Notes under the pieces: model-generated
What the model saw: the letters and a program-made list of their open reading frames with translations, nothing else
The model's database searches: none
What the model was told of the DNA's origin: nothing
Shown here: piece after piece, positions 1-12,839 of the stretch
Layout: the number at the start of each line of letters is the position of its first letter
How positions within the stretch are numbered: position 1 is the stretch's first letter
Source: Zingiber officinale
Lineage: Eukaryota; Streptophyta; Magnoliopsida; Zingiberales; Zingiberaceae
Assembly (NCBI RefSeq): GCF_018446385.1
Contig: NC_056002.1
Coordinates: 37,992,063-38,056,062, forward strand
Length of the DNA stretch: 64,000 nucleotides
Direction: 5' to 3'
Position numbers and translations under genes: made by a program

Positions 1-3000
1 ACTTCAAAACCTCTTAACCATTCTTTTCTCTTTGGAAACATCAAACAAACTTGTCCTTTGAAACTCACTACAATTTACCTTGAAATTGTATATCTTCATA
101 AATTAATTTAGTATTATTTTGTTGCTTCTTCTGTCAAATTCCTAAAAGCATGCTCCTCAAATCTGCATCACAACTAACTCAGGTTCCAGAACTCATCAGC
201 AACTTCTAAATTCTGGATTCTCGGATTTCAACTTCAGACTTCAATTCCAAAAACTATGAATTCACTAAATTTCTAGCTTAGTTCTTCCATATGCAATACC
301 CTCATCCAATGGCAATCATAATGCAATTCAGATTCAAACTACTTCAAGCTGTCAAATTCATGCCATTGCAACATTCAATTATGTTTATCATCTATCTAGA
401 ATGCTGGTTTTGGAAAGCTTGAGTATAAGTAAACACTAAACAACATTGAGAACTCAAGTGTTATCCCAAGATTCTTACTGATTACACTCCTTCCCACTTC
501 ACTTGAAATTTTGATCGTCTCGATCAATGAAACTTAATAAAATCACTTCAAGTTGATATAACAATTCCTTTAATCATCTCAAAAGAATTAGAACTCAAAG
601 TGGACTTGCACTCAATTGACAGAGTTACAGAATACTGAATATTAGCTTCAAAATTATAGAATTTGTAGAGGTCATAAAAAGCTAAAATATCATTAGTTTC
701 GGCATCATACTCACCCTAACTCGAGCTTCTCAATTGTTTAACCTCATTAGCATTTCATAATATCTTCATGACAAATATCATCGGTATCTCAAATACTCAA
801 ATAGCTTCTGAACTCTCTGCCAAATAGCAGCTCCATAATTCAGCAAGTTTAAGAATCTGCTCTTCATTGTTAAATATAATTTTTTTAAAATTCTACATCC
901 GATCTTCAAAATCTCGTGCTCATGATTAATACTACATAAATACTCTTCAAATCTGAATGATGGAACAAAAAATTTAACTCAAATTTAAACTCCACTAGCG
1001 GCAAAATCAGTAACCAGACACACTAGCTCAACTTCTGATTTACTGCACACTGTAGTTTCAACAATTATTTTCCTACTGATCTCCCTTAAAAATTCAAGCT
1101 TCAATATTTATATTCTTCAATGAATTGTCTCATCCATTTCATCATTTCAAGCTTGACCTCAATCGATTCCAATTTGGAAACTTAGCTATAACAGGTTTTA
1201 GTCTCCTGAATTCGATTCTAGAAATTAGCTTTCTTGATGTTAGTTCCAGAATTTGAAAGGATGAAGTAGTCAAGGCCCGAAACATGAAGAGTTTACAAAA
1301 TTTATAACACCATCTAGTACTGAACTATCAGGAAGCCTCAACTGGAATAGTTGCTGATTATAAACTTGATAATGGAATTGATTCCTAAGTAGCAAAAGTA
1401 GTACTCTCCCATCAATTCAGAGTTCATCATTTTGATAAACTATTGTTCCAGATAAGTACCAATGAGCACAAAGAATTTTTAGAAAAACATGTTGAGGAGC
1501 AAACATAAACCTTTCAGCCACAAAATCAGAGTAGCAGCAGATTAAGAATTACTTAAAGCACTGCATTTTTGGAATCTGAAATCCAATGCGAGCTCTCAAA
1601 TTAAGAGCTTCAGTTTCAGAATTTGTAAACCCAAAAGATCTTGCCTTGAACCTTGAAGAATTAAGCTTGGTAAAGGGTTTCATTTAGTGCTGGAATGATT
1701 GGAGCTTCAATTCAAAACATTGCTAATCAGAAACACATCATCAGATTTTGATGTTGCTGATACATTAGTTTCATCTCTGCAATTCAGATGTTGCAGAAAT
1801 TTCCAATTAAGATTCTGGATTCTGGAAATCAGCAAAATTTGATTTAGCTGCAGTTTCCATATTTCACAATTTGCTCAAGTTTAAATCTATGGAACACTTG
1901 AACAATTAGAAACACCATTATCAAGAATTTAACTTGAATCTTTCACTCATTAGGGAATTGCTCAAAAGGTTTGGCACAAACTAGCAATCATACACATTTT
2001 CCAGGCTTCTTGCTGCTGAGTAATTGATAGGATTCTTCCAATACTTTCAATGAATTGAGATTCAATGAAGTTGCAACAATCAAATTAAGTCCTTGATAAA
2101 CAGAATTTCACTACATTTCAACATCAAGAACTAGCACAATTCAGCAGGTTTCAGATTTTCAAATATCTGAACAAAGAAATCAAATTCGGAAACACTCAGA
2201 AGATTAACTTCAGAAGTTCATATCCAAAGAGGTCAACTACTCATTAGTATTCACAGTAACTCTTTTCAGCCTCTCACAAAAATCTGTTCTTCATAGATTC
2301 ATTAATAGTCCACTTGCTTCAATTCCAACATTTCTGACATTCCAGAATTTGGGGTTGATTTCTGACTTCTGATTTAAACTAAGGGATCTTCTTGTCCATT
2401 AAACTTCAGAATCCAACATCTAAAAATTCTGCACTTATTTCATTTTCTTGAATAGTTTGCTCTTCTAATCTCTTTTAATTTAAGCAACTAGCACTCCTTT
2501 CCACTTCGCTTGAGATTTGCAATAGGAATTAAAGTTCAATTTCTGAAAAATTCAGAAACTATGTACTCAGTTTTCAGCTTCAGAAATTCACTTTCAACAG
2601 AATGTTTTCCAGGTTAAGTATCAACACTTTCATTTCTTGCAGCCTCAAAGTTTTGCACACAAAAGAAACACAAAACTTGACACATTAGAGACTTAAGTTG
2701 ATACATTCTTTCACAACAGCAATCTTCAACTACTATAGCTACCAGCTGGAACTTCCAAAAATCTAGTATCTAATCCAGTTCAGAATTTAGAATTGAAGGT
2801 CCAAGGAGATTCTAGCTTAATTAATGAAGATTTTAAATCATAGAAAGGTCTCATTCATCACTATAATGATAGGAGACTAGTTTCATGTTGTTGCTATCAA
2901 GAACACCATTAAAAATTTGCATAAACAGAACTCTATTTCATTCTCACTTGACCTCTGCATTTCAGATATTCAAACTCAAACTCAAAGTGAATGCATCTTC

Positions 3001-4268
3001 TGGATTTTGATTTTTCTCTAGCAGCAAATATTATTTGTGTCTTGGACATCTTGAAGATTTGCATCACCTTGTATCATTTGAATAGCTCTCTAATTTCTTG
3101 ATGGTTTTTACAGCACAACGCAAGTCTGAATTTTGCACTTCACAGTTCAGATTCTGCAGCTTCAATTTTACTCTTGCATGAAAATGACAAACAACAAAAT
3201 TGATTCATCTGTCCATCACCCTCTAGAAATCATTAACCTCAGTCTTATCTACCCATATCTCATTACAAGAAATCTGATTTCAAAGCATCTCTTAAACTAC
3301 TAAGGAATATATTCATGATGCATGAGAATAGAGTCAACCAACATTAATGCAGCAACCATTCAGAATAGGTTCATCATTCACTTTTTCTTATTGTAATCCA
3401 AATATAGCCTTCAAGGAAGATTGTAACATCAAATGACACTCCAAGATGGGCACTCCGAATTAATTCAATCACCATCCCAAAACTTCAATCAATATCTTGG
3501 CACAATCAATTCCCAAAATGGCACACTCAATTATCAAATTTTTTTCTTCATAAACTTTGAGCATACTTAATCTCATTCCCCCACACTTAAATCTTTTTCC
3601 ATTTTGGTAATCTAACTCATTAAGAATTCAACAAAAACTCTCAATAAAAGAAAAAAATGACAAGCAAAGAGGATCAAGAATTAGTATGCTAGATGAGAAG
3701 GTTTTAAGAAAATTATGGGGAAAGAAATTAAAATTTATGATGGAACAAGAATAAGAAATATCCTTCATCTCAACGCATACATATGCTATTGTGACTTTGA
3801 AAAGAAACTAAGCAAGTTCTAGAGTTCAATTGTTATGAGTACATGCCACACAAAAATATAATAGAGGATAGGTTTAAAGTGGTCCTCTCTAGGTAATTTT
3901 CATGCTATCAAGCTCAATTAATCAAATTGGAATCCACCACCAAACTAACCAATATCATGTAAGTAGAGCATCCAATCTTGTCAAATGACCTAAAATTGAT
4001 GGTCAAATTTAAGAAACTTTTTACCATCTTAAAAATATTACTAAACAATTCAAGGAGAATTTATTCAAAATAACATGCTATGAAAACTTATCAAATTGCA
4101 AAGTATAAAAGCAAAATGCTATTGTAAAGTACTAAACTAAAGAAATGCATAAGCAAGAAATAAAAGCAAGGAACAAACTCCCCTTAATTCCGGGCGGTTG
4201 AAGAAGATTAAGAAGAAGAATCACGCCGGAAGTGGAGTAACCTTGGTTGCAATCAACATCTTTTTATT
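1..4268 (-). other. Noncoding 3' part of element E
   Basis: No ORF of useful length occurs on either strand. The stretch from 1 to about 3400 is AT-rich and reuses a small vocabulary of words such as TTCAGA, GAATTT and CTTCAA, as if built from a decayed short repeat; no clear period was seen by eye. The part 3570-4268 matches, on the minus strand, the region following the acidic ORF in elements C and D. Placement in E rests on continuity across the F insertion (same CATCA on both sides, ORF homology continuing to 19151). Confidence 0.55.
3573..3601 (-). other. Internal polypurine-like tract of element E
   Basis: On the minus strand this reads GGAAAAAGATTTAAG followed by TGTGGGGGAATGA. It aligns with the internal tract of C (45755-45782) and D (54023-54047), where AATGAAAAGTTTAAGT precedes a G run. 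In those elements it lies about 0.95 kb before the true polypurine tract. Confidence 0.5.
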
Positions 4269-4273
4269 CATCA
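4269..4273. repeat. Left target-site duplication of element F (CATCA)
   Basis: CATCA directly precedes the TGTCACG end of element F and recurs at 19146-19150 directly after its TTACA end. This fixes both ends of the insertion. Confidence 0.95.
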
Positions 4274-7200
4274 TGTCACGCCCCCAAAGGAGTCCCTGCC
4301 ATACAAAAATCCGACAGCATCTCCCCTGTACGTGACAATATGAAGCATCACTACAAACAAAATATACATCAGCCACATGCGGCTGGAATATTTATATACA
4401 CAACCACGCAGTTATAATAACAGCCCACACGGCTGGAATGAAACAATCACAACCAGGCAGTTATATATAAAACAGCCCACACGACTGTACTAAAAACCAA
4501 CACAGCGGAAAAATGAAAACGGAAAGCCCAATACAACACAATCAACACACTGCTAGCCAGCTAGGCTTTATACAACAACCACAACAACAAATACAACAAC
4601 CCACCAAATACAACAAATACAAATAAAACATATACAAAACTAAAAACGACCTTCGGATGTGATGTAGGACCCGGCAGACAGGATACTCCGAGCGACACCA
4701 ACCATCTACAAGCTACCTGAAAACATAAATGTATACATGCGGTGGTGAGTATAGGTAACTCAGCGGGTAATAGAAAAGATAGTGCATGGTCTATAAATAA
4801 ACATGAAGATCACAAGTATACAGTCTCAGTAGGGAATAAAAAACATGATCATACTATCATAATCAATACACCTAAACATATCTGACATAATAACCTGACA
4901 TATAAACTGTACAAACCACAACTAACATAATGAAAGATACATACCCAATCTGAAATCGACACAAGGTACAAAGATCAGTAAACTCACTGGATCTGCAACA
5001 GATATACCCGTGACACCTGTGCAATATAAATACGACTGCATATACATGTAAAATAAATGACATGTATGCAGTATGACAACCAAATGCAACAACCATATCT
5101 CAAACAAGTGCAACAACGACAATCACATGCAACTAGTATCTACTAGGCATGTATGCAAATGCAGATGCACCACGCATCGAATGCAGGAATAATAACTGCG
5201 TATGCATGCTCCATGGTCACCCCCGCCACCTCTCTAGACACCACGACCCCTGTATGGCCGAGAGGCTTGGGTCTGTGACGACTGTACTACCCTCCAGCCC
5301 ACTATATAGTGGTCGAGGCGGACAGTCCACTAGTAACTATCCAGCTACATAGTATCAGGGTCCCTGACTGCTCACAACGTCGGATCTCACTAAACCTCGT
5401 GACCGGGTGGCACGACAGGACGAGCGGCAACTGCTCCAGCTACCACTACCCATGAGTGGCCGAGTGTGCGGCACTAAACCAAACCGATGACTCTCTCAAC
5501 CACAAGGGAGACAATAGTCATCAGATGCAATGAATGATGAACATGATATATATATATAATCATCATCCATGCAACACCCCAAACCTCATAAATACCTCCA
5601 ACAAGAGTATAATCGTCATGATACATCCACATATCCCACCAAACATATGTACACACTACACATGTATAATCAACCAAAAATCTCCAATAATCCCACCAGG
5701 CACATGTACACAAAAATATAAGTACAATCAACATGTATCCTCCAGTAAAAGCACAACAGACAGGTGTATATACCCCAAACATACAATCAACACCACTCCT
5801 CCAAAAGTACATGACAAATACGTGTGTACATACAACATGCAAATGCACGGTCAACAAGATGACTCCTATAACACATCCCCACCTATGTACAGTCCACGTC
5901 ATATACCCAATCAGCATGGTAATACCAATAACCCAACAATCCCTACAAGACATACTCTACACGTGTAATCACAACAGAGTAGATATCAAGAGTGAAGATT
6001 GTATATGAATTACATAGATCATCACAAGGGTCAAGCATAAGTATCATGCAGGAAAAACAGCAACCGATCATGATATAAGATAAAGCAGCCTAATTCATCC
6101 AATAATAACCATGCACTAAGTACAAGAAAATCTACATAGAGGCCAAGGAAGAAATATCCGCCTTGACATATCTCGTATCAACAGAACCACCCACATCGTG
6201 ATGAACATACCATATCAAAGTCCTGCATAAATCAATACATATATTTCATTTAGCTAAATTCATATGATTAAATAGTTAAATAAAATCCCTAACCCAATTG
6301 GATAACTCCACTCAAATCTAATCTCTGATTAATTCTCCAAATAATCCTCAATCCAACTCCTTCTAGATCCAAACATAATCCACAATCTATTAACCAATCC
6401 AAAACTCACTAATCATCACATCTTGAATCCAACTCATAATCAATCCAATAATCTTAAGAATGATCACATAACAATCTATATCAAACAAATCACCATATCC
6501 ATAAATTTTAACCCAATACAAACCCCAATCAATCCAACACATACCAAATCAATATATCACAGCCGATTTCCAATTTCTTAACCATGAATCAATCCCACAC
6601 AATTCATCCATTTCAACTAATCAATCCATAATCAATTCAACCTACATCACCCTAATCACACCCAAATAAAGACATGAGATTAACTTCAAAAACTCACCTA
6701 AAACCAGATGAATTGTTGTTGACCTACAATTGAAGAATTGAAGTTGTATCCTGCTAGAAACTCATAGTCGAAACCATAGTAAACCCGCTGCACCTTTCAA
6801 TTCAAACATCCCAATTCAACATCCATATAACCACAACCAAGAATTTAATTCTAATTCCTGATTCATAACATTTAACTAATACTTACCTCCAATATTAGCC
6901 ACCTCACTTCCCACTGAATCCCCTACTATAGGATGCATCAAAGGACGCACATTCGGTTCACCAAGAATCTGAGTAACCAGCTTGTTGATGTTCTGTATCC
7001 ATCCCGATCCCAAACTAGGGCATAGTAGGCCTAGCTGCCAGCAAGATCAGTGAAAGCAAAACCTTAAATCTCTATGGTCCCAACCACATGAAACAACATC
7101 AACTCCAAAATAAATCAAGAATGGAAGCACTGACCAAAGCATAGATCGGCTGGAGAGATTCAGGTGGTCATCCCTCATATCCACGACAGAATCCAATCAA

Positions 7201-7855
7201 GAAGAAGGTTGCGTCAATTGAACCGAAACTAGGGCTTGGGAAGTGGTGGCGATGCCCAAAGCTAGGGCATGAGATTCCCCTGGCGCGAGGAGTAGAGCAC
7301 GGTGTCGATGATCGATCAACAACGGAGGAGGATCGGGAAGACTCCCACTCGGAGAAATCGCCTGTGTGATCGGGCTTTGTGGCATCGAGATGCGTCGGCC
7401 GGAGATGGCAGAGGACAAACGGTTGCCAGACGAGCTCGATCGATGGAGGAGATAGAGTGCTTGTGCTCGACAGAAGGAGGATCAGCCACGGTTGCGCCGG
7501 TGAACGGTGGCATGCTAGGCGTCGCTCGGAGAGGAATCACCGGAGAGGAGGGGTTTCGAGCGCGATGTGAGGAGGAGGAGATCGGGAAGTCGCAAGGAAG
7601 AAGAAGAGAGCACGGGTTCGGGTTTAGGTTCCGCGATGAGTTTGAGGGAATAAAAAGAAAAAGGAATTTATATATTAAAATATTTCCTCACTTAAATTGG
7701 TATCCAAACAGGCTTTATCCTGACCCGTAAATTCTTCCCCTCAAAATCCGTCGTACGAACTCCGAAAAATTCCCAGAAAATTTCTAAAAATTTCGAAAAA
7801 TTCCGTTAAGGTTATTTGTCTATTTAACCTTATTATTTATTTGCCGTATATTACA
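4274..7855 (-). repeat. 3' LTR of element F
   Basis: This 3582-bp LTR reads TGTAATATACGG to CGTGACA on the minus strand. It matches 15562-19145 almost base for base. Its 5400-5960 part holds degenerate repeats rich in ACATGTA words; the long ORFs there (for example 5474-5953 minus and 5534-5968 plus) are repeat-driven and not thought to be genes. The U3/R part near 7200-7740 is GC-rich. Confidence 0.96.
7667..7677 (-). promoter_or_regulatory. TATA box in 3' LTR of F
   Basis: Minus strand TAATATATAAA lies about 180 bp from the LTR start, followed by the CT-rich leader TCTTCTTCTTCC. The same site in the 5' LTR is 18957-18967, which would start the genomic RNA. Confidence 0.6.
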
Positions 7856-7868
7856 TTCTCCCCCACTA
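7856..7868 (-). other. Polypurine tract of element F
   Basis: Minus strand TAGTGGGGGAGAA directly abuts the TGTAATATACGG start of the 3' LTR, the position expected for plus-strand DNA priming. Confidence 0.85.
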
Positions 7869-9240
7869 AATAAAAATTTGGTCTCTAAATTTACTAGTCA
7901 ACTCAGGGATCCTCATCCAAGGGTAACATCTAAGTAACAAAATCATATACCACTCACTCCAAGTATAATGAACAAATCACCAACCGTGATGATCCAACTA
8001 CCCCTGAAATCTATAATCCACTGTCAGCATATCCTCTAACATCTATATTGAACACTCAAACTATCCATCAGTCTGAAGATAAAAATCTATACTAAAGTGA
8101 ATCTCCTAATCCAAAGTCTGCTGTAATCAAAGTCAAAACCATGATCTAAAATCACTGTTCTCCATCAAATACAACACTAAGAGATATACCATGATGTCCG
8201 ATAACCTCTCTACAATATAATCCTGCTACTCAATAGCTAGAAAGCAAAGTCGTCATCCAATAATGATTACCCAAACCATTATATCCTCTCCATGTCCTGG
8301 ATAATCCCATAACAAAATTCGTCATAACATACTCCCAACTCCACTCTAGTATCCAAATCAACGGAGACAATCCTACTAACATCTGATGTTCAGCCTTCTC
8401 TTGCTGACATACTAGACCTCAAGCTACTAAATCCACGATGTCTTTCCTTCATATCGCTCCACCAATAAGTATGCTCCAAGTCTCCATACATCATACACCA
8501 CCCGAATGTATCGCAAATCCAGATTAATGTGTTTCTTGCAGTAACTCCTCCCGGACAAGAAGTGACTCGAGAACACACACATAATCTCCCATGGCAATAA
8601 AGAAAGAATCTCATTCTCATTACACGAGAATTCTAACTACTGGTACGAGACTACTCCGCTCATGCTACATCAGAACTACACCAAACCCCAAATACGATAC
8701 ATCTGTGTAGAGTGCAAATCCGTCTACACTAGAAAGTACCGCTAAGATAAGTGCCGCTAAACTGATCTCGCAAGCATCTAGCCAAGAAAGTTTCATACCA
8801 TTCCTAGACAGTCCAGTCAACGACATAATGCTGAATAAACCCTCAACTAATCTCCGATAATATCCAGCCAGACCACGAAAGGAACAGCGAATCTCCGGTA
8901 TAGACTACGCCTACTCTCAACTGGTAATAGCCTATATTTCCTGTACATCCACTAATATCCCTCTACTAAACACAATGTGTCCCAAAAACTCATAAAAGAC
9001 AATCACAATACGTACTACTAACTTCACATATAGATGTTTCCGTCGAAACATCTCTAGAACTATGCGAAGCTAATGTACGTGATCCAACTCGGATCGAAAA
9101 TAGATCACAACATCGTCAATGGAGACAATGAAAACTGATCTAAACACCCTAATAATACCAAATACATTGAGTCCGTGAAAACATGATGTCTAGGGTACTG
9201 TAAGCCTAAACGATAAAACCATAGACTCATAATATCCGTA
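7869..9240 (-). pseudogene. Decayed gypsy pol (RT - RNase H - integrase) of element F
   Basis: Minus-strand translation, crossing many stops, follows the Tekay-type order. At about 9100-9120 is IDDVVIY, the counterpart of the RT motif IDDILIYS. At about 8839-8884 is GLAGYYRR, the RT connection segment. At about 8640-8720 is GFALYTDVS, the RNase H start. At about 8430-8480 is TYWWSDMK, followed in a neighbouring frame by VCQQEKAEHQ, the zinc-binding region of integrase. At about 8290-8350 is GLSPLIWILEWSWE, the lead-in to the integrase core. Near 8035-8090 is a worn counterpart of FHPQTDGQ. A chromodomain cannot be made out before the polypurine tract. The gene cannot yield an enzyme. Confidence 0.85.
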
Positions 9241-11168
9241 CAACAAGTACACTCAACCGTAAGATCTCCAACAGCACACCTATGATCGAATCACCAACCA
9301 CAAATCGTCAAATCCATAACTATCACAGACGTACTACACTTCATGTCACTATCAACATCCAACGCTAACTAATAGATCATCAAAACAAATATCCACTAAA
9401 AACTCATCAAAAGAAAACCTATCACCACACATGATCTCACAATATCCATCAATCAAAATCGTCCTCAACATCAATCAATCATACCGGATAATCTCCTACA
9501 CAAAGATAGAGAAAAAGGAAAGCATCCAACCTTCAACACACACTTCCAACAACTAAATGTATCAAGAAAGTCTGTCAAATCTCATCATCTCATCCTTTCT
9601 CTGATAATCAAATATCTACAGTAGAGGAATGTCAATCCAAAGTCAAAGTGTCACACAACCTGCTGACTAAGAGTTTACCTATCAAGGAGATATCTCCACC
9701 ACCCTCATCATCATCCTATATATGCCTCTCGACAAATATCGATAAAAGGTCAACCCTCTAATCTAAGATATAAACTACAAGATCTAGTAAAGTGATCATG
9801 TGGTTAAGATCTTGAACCACCTGATAGAGACAATGTTAGCTGAGTCGTCCAACCATTGTCTTGTACCCCATCATACTGTGATTGCTCCACCCTGAGGTTC
9901 AGCAACCTCCAGTATCGAGCAATGAACACAAAGATAAAGGAACACTACAACTAAATAGCTGATCAAAATATCTATCAATCGACGCTCTATCCCTCGAAGA
10001 TCATCCTCTGAAATCATACCTAGTTACGATCGGAACTCCTAGGTATTACTCAACTAACACCACTTCCTCCGCACCATTACGGGGTATAGATCCCTAAGTA
10101 TATCATGGATATCTAATCATATCCAATAGTTCCATGAGTCAGGATCTTCCATGGAACAACGTTAGGCGAGTCGACTGATCATCGCCTTAGAATCCATCAT
10201 GCTAATGAAGAAGTAGAGAACTACTCTCTCTCCAAACACCTCAAGGAAATCACTATGTGATGACCTGATCTCCAAAAACATTCTCTGCTTCTTCCTTCAC
10301 GTGGTACCGGGTCACGTAAAGGTTAAGAAGCTAACTTCAACTCTCTCATGTCGATACAAATCATACGTCCGAATGCACTCTCCAACTCATACGCCCCAAT
10401 GACGATTGTATCTCATAAGTGTTAAGCAGGTAGCTTTACACTTTTCCACATCAGTGGAGGTATCCTATCCGAGTGTACCTTCTAAGTCATCCTATCAGAT
10501 ACAATCAGTCCATGGTCAAAGTCCCCATGGATATGATACGATAATCCTCTACAGGCTGACCAAGCCGACAGTGGTATACGGCTAACTCAGTCCTTCCCAT
10601 GACTGTACAACTCATGTACTCAAGTATGCCTCCCAAAATATCTAACCAAGCTCGGAATAATCCAAAGATAAGAATCTCTAAAAATAGAGTAAGTCAGTCC
10701 CCTACTGATCGGACCAACAAAATAAATCGATCAACAACTATATGATCCAACAAAAGTAAATCCACCATCCACTGATGAAACTAACTAAGGTAAATCAATC
10801 CACAACTGCACAAGTCGATCAGGTAAATCAATCCTAAACTGATCTAACCAACCGGAGTAATACAAACTGAGTCAACATATGTATACAGATATCATCCACT
10901 ATCCAGCTAATAATAATATAGACTAGTATGTGACTCTGGCTCTCAACCAACTAGCAGTAACAGACACTAAAACTACTAATAGTATGATATGAAGAAATCC
11001 CCTGAGACTGTAATCCTTGATCTCCAGAAGGTCAACCATGATCAGTGATTGACCCAACACATGCAATGCATGCTACAAACAAATAGGCAGGTACTAATAA
11101 AGATGTACTAACACATGTCATAACCATCATGAACAACAATACATACACCAATAGAAATGTATGATAAT
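9241..11168. other. Decayed internal region of element F, no readable gene
   Basis: By position on the minus strand this should hold the N-terminal half of RT, protease and gag. The stretch just above 9121 still resembles GLTNAPAVF-type RT sequence, but beyond about 9240 I cannot match anything to gag or protease. A loose direct repeat (GAACAACGTTAGGCGAGTCG-like near 9825-9850 and 10155-10175) is present. The full gag-protease block is too long to fit, so deletion is likely. Confidence 0.5.
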
Positions 11169-11599
11169 CATATTGTAACGCCTGCCCTCCCTGCTAACCC
11201 TAAGGGACGGGGCTACGATACTCCATGTACAAATTTTTCTTTTTAAAACAGCGAAAGACTTAAAATAATTTTCTTAGTTTAATAAAAACTTTTCTTTTAT
11301 TTTTCTTTTCATCAAATCTGAACTACACTATCATGGCATCAATAACATGATATCAAAATTAGTAGAAACATAACATCAAGTCACACATACGGTACTACAA
11401 TTCATGATACCAAAGCGTAGTTCTTTAAAAGTTTTTAAAGCAGGTTCTTATTTGGTTACCTAGCCACTGCCACACACATCTCCTTGCCTCTCCTGCTGCT
11501 CCTTTAGCTCATCCAGCTTTTTCCTTTATCTGTGGTACAAGGAAAGTAAGCTATGAGCACTCATGGCTCAGTAAGTTCCTTTCCTACTCACTAAAACCG

Positions 11600-11900
11600 A
11601 AAAAAATCATCACATGATCAAAGAATGTCTCAACATAACATGATCTCAACTAGTCATGGCATAACATATCATACTCTTTAAGCATATCATGCAACATAAC
11701 AAAATCATAACTAGTCATGGCATATCATCTCTTAAAGCATAGCATGAAACATAACATAATCATATCTAATCATGGCATATCATAGTATCATCATAAGGTG
11801 GCATGGCATATCAAGCTCTTAAAGCATAGCATGAAACATAACATAATCATATCTAATCATGACATATCATAAATCATAGCATCATCACAACATGATCATA
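11600..11900. repeat. Degenerate repeats in G, CATGGCATATCAT type
   Basis: About four loose copies of a 60-90 bp unit built from CATAACATAATCATA, TCATGGCATATCAT and TTAAAGCATAGCATG follow one another. The two best copies (about 11733-11785 and 11816-11870) are nearly identical. Confidence 0.7.
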
Positions 11901-12106
11901 AGGTATATGCAATATGATTTTGAAAACATGTATCCGAAAAACATGTGTATGTCTCATGATCTTTAAAACCATTTCTTCTTACATATATACTTGAACATAA
12001 TATCAACATAATCAGGGCCCCGGCTTGTACCACACATAGATAAATCACGTAGATATGCGCGCTTCCTAAGTATATCCAAGGTAGCAAGTCTTGAATCATA
12101 CTAGGA

Positions 12107-12237
12107 ACTAGGTCCGGATCACACAGCCATAGACCTAGGGGCGTACTAAGGAGCCCATCCCTTTGTTTTTACTAGCCTGGATCACACAGCCAAAGGCCTA
12201 GGGGCTGATTAGGAGCCCACCCTTGGTACAAGCCTTA
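12107..12237. repeat. Two-copy tandem repeat of about 63 bp in G
   Basis: The words GGATCACACAGCCA, GGCCTAGGGGC (GACCTAGGGGC in copy one) and AGGAGCCCA(T/C)CC occur twice in the same order and spacing, at about 12115-12170 and 12178-12233. Confidence 0.75.
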
Positions 12238-12254
12238 CAAAGTAAAGTAGCATA

Positions 12255-12790
12255 TATAAAAATGCATCATTTAGTCACATAGCATATCATAGAAGTATGC
12301 ATCACTTAGGCATACGTTATGTCATAAAAGTATGCATCACTTAGGCATACATCATATCATAAATAGTATGCATCACTTAGGCATACATCATGTCATAAAA
12401 AGTATGCATCACTTAGGCATACATCATGTCATAAAAAGTATGCATCACTTAGGCATACATCATGTCATAAAAGCATGCATATTTTCACCACATAGCATAT
12501 CATGAGAGCATGCATATTTTAGGCACATAGCATATCATCAAAGCATGCATATTTCTATCCACATAGCATATCATGAAAGCATGCATATTTTAAGCACATA
12601 GCATATCATCCAAGCATGCATATTTCTATCAACCTAGCATATTATGAAAGCATGCATATTTTAAGCACATAGCATATCATCAAAGCATGCATATTTCTAT
12701 CCACATAGCATATCATCAAAGCATGCATATTTTAAGCACATAGCATATCATCCAAGCATGCATATTTCTAAGCACATATTATATCATGGA
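12255..12790. repeat. Tandem array of 37-42 bp units in G
   Basis: The first part has five copies with core GTATGCATCACTTAGGCAT. It passes into about nine copies with core AAGCATGCATATTT plus CACATAGCATATCAT. Both halves share the frame ATGCAT...CATA..ATCAT, so the array looks like one satellite-like repeat that drifted into two forms. Confidence 0.85.
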
Positions 12791-12839
12791 AAGTATAAAT
12801 CACAAGCATACATGTTTAAGCATAAGGGTGTATCATGTG

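Noticed and set aside
5474-5953. 159-codon minus ORF and 144-codon plus ORF in the F LTR, present in both LTRs
   Set aside because: They overlap on opposite strands in a degenerate ACATGTA repeat; presence in both LTRs follows from LTR duplication. Composition (Cys/Trp/His or Asn/Pro/Thr-rich) is not protein-like.
7302-7730. 142-codon ORF in the F LTR (again at 18592-19020)
   Set aside because: It lies in the GC-rich leader, has overlapping shadows on both strands and no recognisable domain.
9825-10180. Gag of F in the decayed internal region
   Set aside because: I could not match any stretch to a gag or knuckle motif, so the region is left unassigned.
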